Of a stretch of 12,431 nucleotides of DNA, positions 5,543 to 12,431 are shown piece by piece; the stretch's first letter is position 1; each line of letters opens with the position of its first letter. Both the position numbers and the translations under genes were made by a program. Below the pieces are notes generated by a model. It made no database searches. It was not told the DNA's origin and was given only the letters and a program-made list of their open reading frames with translations. The stretch is taken from the NCBI GenBank assembly GCA_024224995.1, contig JAAENB010000911.1, positions 1 through 12,431 of the forward strand, read 5' to 3'. Origin of the DNA: a bacterium. Its GTDB lineage: Bacteria > Spirochaetota > UBA4802 > UBA5550.

Positions 5543-8494
5543 ATGAAAAAATCAATACTATTAATAATATCAATTTTAGCAATCATATCAATCCTTACTT
5601 CCTGTTTCAATGTAATCGGAAACGGATCAAAAAAAAGGGATACCGATATACTGGCTTTCCAAATCGACGCGGAAACAGGGCCTGCTGTTATCGATAAGAA
5701 AAACCACCGGGTCAGGGTTGTAGTCAACTATACAACAGACGTGACCGCGCTGGCGCCGACTATAGTAATTCCGGAAGGAACAGCGATCTCGCCTGCTTCA
5801 GGAGTAAAAACGGATTTTAGCGACACTGATGTTGACTATACGGTTACGGCGGAAAACGGGAAAAAGCAGGTATGGAAAATATCTGTTGTTAAAAATACGC
5901 CAATAAAATCCCTTATCTTTACGGCTTCCTCAAACTCTGAACTATCAGCGGATGTAATAGGAACATTTGAAAATAGTCATACCATTGCCGCAGAGATACC
6001 CGGCGGAACGGACGTCACCGGGCTGGCTGCCCATTTTGAGACTACCGGAAAATTGGTAACCGTGCAGGGGGTGGAACAGATCAGCGGTACTACTAAAAAT
6101 GACTTTAGCTCCCCGGTCATTTACCAGGTCACAATGGAAAATTCAAGCATAGAGGAATGCACTGTTCAGGTTGTTTTTAAATATATTTGTCCGGATAAAA
6201 TCATGACCGGTCCTATCCAGGTTAACAGCAAACAGGATATTGAGGACCTGTTGGGGGTTACCATTATTTCAGGAGACCTTACTATTGAAATAAACGATTC
6301 CGATCCCACACCGGTTACGGATTTAACCGGGCTGCAATGTTTAACCAGTGTTACGGGGAACCTGTACATTAAAAACAATGAAACACTAAAAAATCTGGAA
6401 GGCCTTAACAACCTCACATCAGTTGGCGGATTTCTGAACATCTCGACAAATCCTGCCCTGGAAAGTATGAAAGGGCTGGACAGCCTGTCATCGGTAAATA
6501 ACCTGTCTATATACGTGAACGCAGCCCTGGAAAGTATGGAAGGGCTCGGCAGCCTGTCATCGGTAATGGACCTGCATATCTCCATGAACCATGTCCTGGA
6601 AAACCTGGAAGGATTTGATGCGCTCACATCAACGCAAAGGAATCTGTCCATTTTCGCTAATTCTTCTCTGAAAAATCTGGAAGGATTAAACGGCCTCAAA
6701 TCGATCGGCCGGGATTTGCTTATTGCTAGTAATGACAAGCTGGAAAGCCTGGCAGCTCTCAGCAGCCTTACCTCTGTGGGCAGAACCCCTGATAACCTCG
6801 GCAGCCTGGAAATCACCGGTAATGATATGCTGGGGACTCTGGAAGGACTTGAAAATCTTACATCGGTTTATGAAGACGTGACGATCAGCGATAACGCGAA
6901 GCTCACAAGTATGGAAGGACTAAGCAGTCTCAAATCGGTTTATAAAAACCTGGCGATCAACGATAATGCTATGCTGGGAAGTCTGAAGGGACTGAACGCT
7001 CTCACATCGGTTTATGAAGACGTGACGATCAGCAATAACGCGAAGCTCACAAGTACGAAAGGACTTGTAAATTTCACATCGTTTGATAAAAACCTGGTGA
7101 TCAGCGATAACGCTATACTTCCGAGCCTGGAAGGACTTGAAAGTATCACATCGGTTGTTGGAGACCTGACGATCAGCAATAACCCTATGCTGGCGAGCCT
7201 GGAAGGATTAAACTGCCTCAAATCGGCAAACAGCAATTTGTATATTAGTAATAATGACAAGCTGGAAAACCTGGCAGCTCTCAACAGCCTTACATCTGTG
7301 GGCAAAGTCACCGGCTACGGTTACATCGGCGACCTGGAAATCAGCGATAATGATATCCTGGCAAGTCTGGAAGGACTTGGAAATCTCACAACGCTTTATG
7401 GAAGCCTCACGATCAGCAATAACGCTATGCTGCCGAGTCTGCAAGGACTAAACGGTATCACATCGGTTTTTGGACACCTGACAATCAGCGATAACGCTAT
7501 GCTGGCAAGCCTGGAAGGATTAAACTGCCTCAAATCGGCAAACAGCAATTTGTATATTAGCAATAATGACAAACTCGAAAGCCTGGCAGCTCTCAGCAGC
7601 CTTACATCTATAGGCATATCCTCCTATTACAGCGGCAGCCTGAAAATCAACGATAATGATATACTGCCGAGTCTGGAAGGACTTGAAAATCTCACAACGC
7701 TTTATGGAAACCTGATGATTCAAAATAACGCTATGCTGGCGAGTCTCAAAGGACTTGAAAATCTCGCATTGGTTGATAGAAGCCTGATGATCACCGATAA
7801 CGCTACGCTGCCGAGCCTGGAAGGATTTGAAAATATCACATCGATTGATGAAAGCCTGGTGGTTCAAAATAACGCTATGCTGGCGAGCCTGGAAGGACTT
7901 GGAAATATTACATCGGTTCATGGGAGCCTCACGATCAGCGATAACGCTATCCTGGCGGGTCTGGAAGGACTTAGAAATCTCATATCGATTAATGGAAACC
8001 TCTTGATCAGTGATAACGCTATGCTGACAAGCCTGGAAGGACTTGGAAATTTTACATCGGTTAACAATAGCCTCACGATCAACAATAACGCTATGCTGAC
8101 GAGCCTGGAAGGATTAAACAGCCTCAAATTGGCAAACTATAATCTGTGTATTAGTAATAATGACAAGCTGGAAAACCTGGAAGCTCTCAGCGGCCTTACC
8201 TCAGTGGGCAGAACCTCCGGCTCCGATTATCACTTCGGTGACCTGGAAATCACCGGTAACGCTATCCTGCCGAGCCTGGAAGGCCTTGGAAATATTACAT
8301 CGGTTTATGGGAACCTGGTGATGAGCGATAACGCCGCCCTCATAAGCATTGGGCTTAACAGTTTAAATTCCGTTGGACAAAATTTCACCATTACCACGAA
8401 TACGGAACTGTGTAAAAACCTGGCTGAGCAATTAAGAGACGATGTCGCGATTACAGGAAGTATAGAGATAACCGGCAATAAAGATTGTCTCTAA
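5543..8494 (+). CDS. LRR lipoprotein 3: two DUF5018-like domains plus about 28 repeats
   Basis: A 983-residue predicted lipoprotein and the largest complete member. I chose the ATG at 5543 because AAAGG lies 5 nt upstream and the resulting MKKS start matches its paralogues; the GTG at 5537 overlaps that site. The signal peptide ends at Cys21 (ILTSC). DUF5018-like domains lie at about 34-117 and 120-215. The repeat region starts with a cap containing Cys216 and Cys266 and holds about 28 LRRs. Four long repeats of the LAAL/LEAL type carry a variable insertion at about 414-420, 588-595, 692-698 and 890-899. The C-terminal cap has Cys957 and Cys982. Two blocks starting at 7199 and 7511 are near copies, showing internal duplication. 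An A8 tract followed by GGG lies just after the lipobox codon. The stop is 12-13 bp after the preceding gene's region and 38 bp before the next start. Confidence 0.85.
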   Translation: MKKSILLIISILAIISILTSCFNVIGNGSKKRDTDILAFQIDAETGPAVIDKKNHRVRVVVNYTTDVTALAPTIVIPEGTAISPASGVKTDFSDTDVDYTVTAENGKKQVWKISVVKNTPIKSLIFTASSNSELSADVIGTFENSHTIAAEIPGGTDVTGLAAHFETTGKLVTVQGVEQISGTTKNDFSSPVIYQVTMENSSIEECTVQVVFKYICPDKIMTGPIQVNSKQDIEDLLGVTIISGDLTIEINDSDPTPVTDLTGLQCLTSVTGNLYIKNNETLKNLEGLNNLTSVGGFLNISTNPALESMKGLDSLSSVNNLSIYVNAALESMEGLGSLSSVMDLHISMNHVLENLEGFDALTSTQRNLSIFANSSLKNLEGLNGLKSIGRDLLIASNDKLESLAALSSLTSVGRTPDNLGSLEITGNDMLGTLEGLENLTSVYEDVTISDNAKLTSMEGLSSLKSVYKNLAINDNAMLGSLKGLNALTSVYEDVTISNNAKLTSTKGLVNFTSFDKNLVISDNAILPSLEGLESITSVVGDLTISNNPMLASLEGLNCLKSANSNLYISNNDKLENLAALNSLTSVGKVTGYGYIGDLEISDNDILASLEGLGNLTTLYGSLTISNNAMLPSLQGLNGITSVFGHLTISDNAMLASLEGLNCLKSANSNLYISNNDKLESLAALSSLTSIGISSYYSGSLKINDNDILPSLEGLENLTTLYGNLMIQNNAMLASLKGLENLALVDRSLMITDNATLPSLEGFENITSIDESLVVQNNAMLASLEGLGNITSVHGSLTISDNAILAGLEGLRNLISINGNLLISDNAMLTSLEGLGNFTSVNNSLTINNNAMLTSLEGLNSLKLANYNLCISNNDKLENLEALSGLTSVGRTSGSDYHFGDLEITGNAILPSLEGLGNITSVYGNLVMSDNAALISIGLNSLNSVGQNFTITTNTELCKNLAEQLRDDVAITGSIEITGNKDCL
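7199..7822 (+). repeat. 312-bp supra-repeat inside LRR lipoprotein 3
   Basis: The block beginning CTGGAAGGATTAAACTGCC at 7199 recurs at 7511, an offset of exactly 312 bp (104 codons, about four LRRs). The first 70 bases or so of the two copies differ at only a few positions. Looser copies of the same lead repeat occur at 6677 and 8105, both in frame. Expansion by whole sets of repeats is the simplest reading. Confidence 0.65.
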
Positions 8495-8532
8495 TCTAAT
8501 TATGAACTAATTAAAAAAAAGGACTGTATCTT
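8495..8532 (+). promoter_or_regulatory. Spacer and ribosome binding site before LRR lipoprotein 4
   Basis: The 38-bp gap contains an A8 tract (8513-8520) that runs directly into the GGA of the ribosome binding site, 9 nt before the ATG. There is no terminator, which supports co-transcription. The spacer is nearly the same as the one at 10840-10879. Confidence 0.5.
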
Positions 8533-10839
8533 ATGAAAAAATCAGTAGTATTAGTAATCTCAATTTTAGCAATCATATCAATCCTTACATCCTGTTTCAA
8601 TGTAATCGGAGACGGAAACAAAAGAAAGGATACCGATATACTGGCATTTCAAATAGACACGGAAACAGAGCCTGCTATTATTGATAAGAAAAATCACCGG
8701 GTTTGGATTGAAGTGGACTATACAGCAGACATGACAGCGCTGGCGCCCACTATAATAATTCCCGATGGAACGCGCATCTCGCCTGCTTCAGGAGAGAAGA
8801 CGGATTTTAGCGGCACTGATGTTAACTATACGGTTACGGCGGAAAACGGGAAAAAACAGGTCTGGAAAATCTCTGTTACCAATAATTTACCCATAAAATC
8901 CTTTATCTTTACTGCTTCCTCAAACACTGAACTATCAGCAGATGCTGTAGGAACATTTGAAAGTCTTCATGCCATTGCCGTGGGCATACCTGCGGGAACA
9001 GAAATCACCGGGCTCGCTGCCCATTTCAGGACCAGCGCCAAATCGGTTACTGTGGAGGGAGTGGAACAGGAGAGCGGTACAACAATAAACGACTTTAGCT
9101 CCCCGGTTATTTACCGGGCAACAATGGAAGATTCAACTGTTCATGAATGCACTGTTACTGTTTTTTTTGAATATATTTGTCCGGCAAAAACCCTTTCCGG
9201 CCCTATCCGGGTTAATAGCAGACAGGATATTGAAGCCCTGTTGGGAGTTACTGTTATTGAAGGTGATCTTACTATTTACCTAAACGATTCCGATCCGGTT
9301 ACGGATTTAAGCGGACTGCAATGTTTAACCACTGTCACGGGAAATCTGACTATTCAAAAAAATGAGGCGCTAAAAAACCTGGAAGGTCTTAACAACCTCA
9401 TATCAGTTGGCGAGCAACTGTACATCTATTCAAACCCGGCCCTGGAAAACCTGGAAGCTCTCAGCAGCCTTGCATCTGCGGGCAAAGGCCCCGGCTACAG
9501 CGGCGGCCTGAAAATCTCTCATAATGCTATGCTGCCAAATCTGAAAGGACTTGAAAATCTTACATCGGTTTATGATAACCTGTGGATCGGTAGTAACAAT
9601 AAGCTGACGAGTCTGGAAGGACTTGAAAATATAACATCGGTTGAAGGCACCCTGTACATCAATTTTAACATGGCTCTAAAAAATTTGAAAGGGCTGGACA
9701 ACCTGTTATCGGTAAATAGCCTGGAGATCATCATAAGTCCAGCCCTGGAAAGCCTGGAAGGATTAAATAAGCTCACATCAACCGGCAATCTGCGCATCCT
9801 GGGTAACGATTCCCTGAAAAATCTGGAAGGATTAAACAGCCTCAAATCGATAGGCAACAGTTTAACTATTAGTAATAATGACTGGCTGGAAAACCTGGAA
9901 GCTCTCAGCAGCCTTACATCTGTGGGCAAAGCCTCTAATAATAACACCGGTGGCCTGACGATTAACAAGACTATGCTGTCAGATCTGAAAGGACTTAGAA
10001 ATCTCACATCGTTCAATGGAAGCCTGGATATTAACAATAACGCTATGCTGACGAGCCTGGAAGGACTTGAAAATATCACAGCGTGTTCAGACCTGGAGAT
10101 CCGCAATAACCGCATGCTGCCGAACCTGGAAGGACTTGAAAATATCACAGCGGTTAATGGAAACCTGGAGATCAGCAGTAACCGTATGCTGACGAGCCTG
10201 GAAGGACTTCGAAATATCACAGCGGTTGCCAGATACCTGGAGATCAGCGGTAATGCTATCCTGCCGAGCCTGGCAGGACTTGAGAATATCACATCGTGTT
10301 CAGACCTGGAGATCAGCGATAACGCTATCCTGCCGAGCCTGGCAGGACTTGAAAATATCACAGCGTGTTCAGACCTGGAGATCAGCAATAATGCCATGCT
10401 TGGGAGTCTGAAAGAACTTGGAAATCTCACGCCTTATGGAAGCGTGATAATCGATAATAACGCTATCCTGCCGAACCTGGAAGGACTTGAAAATATCACA
10501 TCGGTTAATGGAAGCCTGGAGATCAGCAGTAACCGTATACTGACGAGCCTGGAAGGACTTCGAAATATCACATCCGTTGCCAGAGACCTGGAGATCAGCG
10601 ATAACCCTATCCTGCCGAACCTGGAAGGACTTGAAAATATCACAGCGGTTAATGGATTCCTCACAATCACCAAGAACCCCGCCCTCATAAGCCTGGGGCT
10701 TAACGGGTTAAATTCCGTTAGCAGAGATTTCACCATTACTTCGAATACGGAACTGTGCGAAAACCTGGCTGAGCAATTAAGAGACAATGTCGCGATTACA
10801 GGAACTATAAAGATAACCGGCAATAAAGATTGTCTCTAA
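8533..10839 (+). CDS. LRR lipoprotein 4: two DUF5018-like domains plus about 20 repeats
   Basis: A 768-residue predicted lipoprotein. The signal peptide ends at Cys21 (ILTSC), and the AAAGGA site lies 9 nt before the ATG. Two DUF5018-like domains occupy about 34-117 and 120-215 (TRISPASG; YTVTAENGKKQVWKISV). The repeat region has an N-cap (ICPAK and LQC, two Cys) and about 20 LRRs. Two of these are long LEAL repeats with variable insertions at about 318-324 and 466-473. Three 23-residue units replace the usual V-x-G-x by CSD (Cys518, Cys589, Cys612). The cap has Cys742 and Cys767 in ELCENLAEQLRD and GNKDCL. The C-terminal half is very repetitive at DNA level, with a 69-bp tandem pair and a 144-bp duplicated block. 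The gene and its leader are closely similar to the next one. Confidence 0.85.
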   Translation: MKKSVVLVISILAIISILTSCFNVIGDGNKRKDTDILAFQIDTETEPAIIDKKNHRVWIEVDYTADMTALAPTIIIPDGTRISPASGEKTDFSGTDVNYTVTAENGKKQVWKISVTNNLPIKSFIFTASSNTELSADAVGTFESLHAIAVGIPAGTEITGLAAHFRTSAKSVTVEGVEQESGTTINDFSSPVIYRATMEDSTVHECTVTVFFEYICPAKTLSGPIRVNSRQDIEALLGVTVIEGDLTIYLNDSDPVTDLSGLQCLTTVTGNLTIQKNEALKNLEGLNNLISVGEQLYIYSNPALENLEALSSLASAGKGPGYSGGLKISHNAMLPNLKGLENLTSVYDNLWIGSNNKLTSLEGLENITSVEGTLYINFNMALKNLKGLDNLLSVNSLEIIISPALESLEGLNKLTSTGNLRILGNDSLKNLEGLNSLKSIGNSLTISNNDWLENLEALSSLTSVGKASNNNTGGLTINKTMLSDLKGLRNLTSFNGSLDINNNAMLTSLEGLENITACSDLEIRNNRMLPNLEGLENITAVNGNLEISSNRMLTSLEGLRNITAVARYLEISGNAILPSLAGLENITSCSDLEISDNAILPSLAGLENITACSDLEISNNAMLGSLKELGNLTPYGSVIIDNNAILPNLEGLENITSVNGSLEISSNRILTSLEGLRNITSVARDLEISDNPILPNLEGLENITAVNGFLTITKNPALISLGLNGLNSVSRDFTITSNTELCENLAEQLRDNVAITGTIKITGNKDCL
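10117..10611 (+). repeat. 144-bp two-LRR block present twice in LRR lipoprotein 4
   Basis: The block at 10117-10260 (LPNLEGLENIT to LEISGNAI) recurs at 10468-10611, an in-frame offset of 351 bp, with only scattered differences. A third partial copy starts at 10612. Its length of 144 bp equals 48 codons, or two LRR units. The following gene lacks exactly one such block at the matching place. Confidence 0.65.
10261..10398 (+). repeat. Tandem 69-bp repeat encoding Cys-containing LRR units
   Basis: Two adjacent 69-bp units (10261-10329 and 10330-10398) differ at only a few bases. They encode the 23-residue unit beginning LPSLAGLENIT and continuing with S/A-CSDLEIS. They are one residue shorter than the 24-residue unit typical of the array. 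Confidence 0.7.
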
Positions 10840-10879
10840 TTTAATTTTTGAACTAACTGAAAAAAAAGGACTGTATCTT
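10840..10879 (+). promoter_or_regulatory. Spacer and ribosome binding site before LRR lipoprotein 5
   Basis: This 40-bp gap is a copy of the spacer before gene 4, with the same A8 tract (10860-10867) leading into GGACTGTATCTT and the ATG. The shared spacer shows that the duplication unit included the leader as well as the coding region. No terminator is present. Confidence 0.5.
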
Positions 10880-12431
10880 ATGAAAAAATCAGTACTATTA
10901 ATAATCTCAATTTTAGCAATCGTATCAATCCTTACCTCCTGTTTCAATGTAATCGGAGACGGAAACAAAAGAAAGGATACCGATATACTGGCATTTCAAA
11001 TCGACACGGAAACAGAGTCTGCTGTTATTGATAAAAAAAATCACCGGGTCTGGATTGAAATTGACTATACAGCAGACATCGAAGCGCTGGCGCCGACTAT
11101 AATAATTTCGGAGGGAGCAGCTATCTCGCCTGCCTCAGGAGAGAAGAGGGATTTCAGGGACTCTGCTGTTGACTATACTGTTATTGCGGAAAACGGAAAA
11201 AAGCAGGTATGGAAAATCTCTGTTACCAATAATTTACCCATAAAATCCTTTATCTTTACTGCTTCCTCAAACACTGAACTATCAGCAGATGCTGCAGGAA
11301 CAATTGAAAGTCTTCAGACCATTGCTGTGGGCATACCTGCGGGAACGGAAACCTCCGGGCTCGCTGCCCATTTCAGGACCAGCGCAAAATCGCTTACTGT
11401 GGAGGGAGTGGAACAGGAGAGCGGTATAACAATAAACGACTTTAGCTCCCCGGTTATTTACCGGGCAACAATGGAAGATTCAACTGTTCATGAATGCACG
11501 GTCCGTATTGTTTTTAAATATACTTGCCCGGAAAAAACCCTTTCCGGCCCTGTCGAGGTTAACAGCAGACAGGATATTGAAGCCCTGTTGGGAGTTACTG
11601 TTATTGAAGGTGATCTTACTATTGAATTAAACGATTCCGATCCGGTTACGGATTTAAGCGGACTGCAATGTTTAACCACTGTCACGGGAAACCTGTATAT
11701 TCAAAAAAATGAGGCGCTAAAAAACCTGGAAGGTCTTAACAACCTCATATCAGTTGGCGGAACTCTAAACATCGAGGGAAACCCTGCCCTGGAAAACCTG
11801 GAAGCTCTTAGCAACCTCATATCAGTTGACGAGTCTCTGTACATCCACTCAAACCCGGCCCTGGAAAACCTGGAAGGTCTCAGCAGCCTTACAGTAATTA
11901 CCAGTCTCCTGAGAATCAGCGGTAATGCCATCCTGTCAAATCTGAAAGGACTTAGAAATCTCACATCGCTCAATGGAACCCTGTGGATAAACAATAACGC
12001 TATGCTGACGAGCCTTGAAGGACTTAAAAATCTCACATCGGTTAATGGAGGCCTGTACATCAACAGTAACCCTATGTTGACGAGTCTCGAAGGACTTGAA
12101 AATTTCACATCGGTTAATGGAAACCTGTGGATATACACTAACGCTATGCTGACGAGCCTGGAAGGACTTAGAAATATCACATCGGTTAAAGAAAAGCTGT
12201 GGATAAACGATAACGCTATCCTGCCGAGCCTGGCAGGACTTGAGAATATCCCAGCGTGTTCAGACCTGGAGATCAGCAATAATGCCATGCTTGGGAGTCT
12301 GAAAGAACTTAGAAATCTCACGCCTTATAGAAGCGTGATAATCAACAATAACACTATCCTGCCGAACCTGGAAGGACTTGAAAATATCACAGCGGTTAAT
12401 GGATTCCTCACAATCACCAAGAACCCCGCCC
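10880..12431 (+). CDS. LRR lipoprotein 5, 3' end cut by the window
   Basis: An open frame runs from the ATG at 10880 to the window end with no stop (517 codons seen). AAAGGA lies 9 nt upstream, in the same leader as gene 4. The signal peptide ends at Cys21 (ILTSC). DUF5018-like domains lie at about 34-117 and 120-215. Domain 1 has an unusual loop (RDFRDSAV in place of TDFSGTDV), while domain 2 is almost identical to that of gene 4. The repeat region has the N-cap Cys pair and about 11 LRRs, including one Cys unit (Cys460). The last 73 bases match gene 4 positions 10612-10684 exactly, so probably only about 50 codons, including the two-Cys cap, are missing. The visible part has fewer repeats than gene 4. 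Role is inferred as for the other members. Confidence 0.85.
   Translation, partial: MKKSVLLIISILAIVSILTSCFNVIGDGNKRKDTDILAFQIDTETESAVIDKKNHRVWIEIDYTADIEALAPTIIISEGAAISPASGEKRDFRDSAVDYTVIAENGKKQVWKISVTNNLPIKSFIFTASSNTELSADAAGTIESLQTIAVGIPAGTETSGLAAHFRTSAKSLTVEGVEQESGITINDFSSPVIYRATMEDSTVHECTVRIVFKYTCPEKTLSGPVEVNSRQDIEALLGVTVIEGDLTIELNDSDPVTDLSGLQCLTTVTGNLYIQKNEALKNLEGLNNLISVGGTLNIEGNPALENLEALSNLISVDESLYIHSNPALENLEGLSSLTVITSLLRISGNAILSNLKGLRNLTSLNGTLWINNNAMLTSLEGLKNLTSVNGGLYINSNPMLTSLEGLENFTSVNGNLWIYTNAMLTSLEGLRNITSVKEKLWINDNAILPSLAGLENIPACSDLEISNNAMLGSLKELRNLTPYRSVIINNNTILPNLEGLENITAVNGFLTITKNPA

Noticed and set aside
5537..5545. GTG start for LRR lipoprotein 3
   Set aside because: The GTG overlaps the likely ribosome binding site, and the ATG at 5543 gives the same MKKS start as the paralogues.
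6677..10680. Regularly spaced repeats as a possible CRISPR array
   Set aside because: The 69-72 bp period is continuous coding sequence for LRR units, with no short identical repeats separated by unique spacers.
3300..12321. Many long minus-strand open frames (up to 286 codons) under the LRR genes
   Set aside because: They are mirror images of the repeated LRR codons: their translations are Ser/Leu/Arg/Pro-rich repeats, and the plus-strand frames have signal peptides and domains.
2400..12431. BspA-type leucine-rich repeats
   Set aside because: The units lack the IPxxVTxIGxxAF pattern of that family. LxIxxNxxLxSLxGL fits receptor-L-type repeats better.

Overview
The window looks like chromosomal or accessory DNA of a diderm bacterium of moderate GC. 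All six convincing genes encode membrane or lipid-anchored envelope proteins, and five of them begin with a lipoprotein signal peptide and no Asp at +2. Lineage cannot be fixed from the sequence. The relaxed lipobox (FWGC) of the small lipoprotein and the style of the large ones would suit a spirochaete, but Bacteroidota or another diderm phylum is also possible.

Layout. Positions 1-402 hold no convincing gene. This stretch is a patch of palindromes and short repeats: an inverted repeat at 1-60, a direct repeat at 99-116 and 372-389, and several hairpins, one of which is a plausible minus-strand terminator. Two minus-strand genes follow: a polytopic membrane protein of unknown function (403-1104) and a 73-residue acidic lipoprotein (1253-1474) with a good promoter, ribosome binding site and terminator. 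A divergent intergenic region (1475-1647) separates them from the main feature.

From 1648 to the window end the plus strand is a tandem array of five paralogous large lipoproteins (442, 840, 983, 768 and more than 517 residues), spaced by only 13-40 bp with no visible terminators, so probably one operon. Each has the same plan: lipoprotein signal peptide, two DUF5018-like beta-sandwich domains, a long array of about 24-residue leucine-rich repeats of the receptor-L-domain type, and a C-terminal cap with two cysteines. The last gene runs off the window.

The array appears to have grown by serial duplication: gene 1 is the most diverged, and genes 3, 4 and 5 share signal peptides, spacers and long stretches of DNA. 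The repeat arrays also show in-frame gains and losses of 69, 72, 144 and about 312 bp units, and a recurring long repeat with a short loop that varies in sequence at a fixed place. Together these suggest a recombining family of exposed adhesion or binding proteins. The structural part is visible in the sequence; the biological role is inference.
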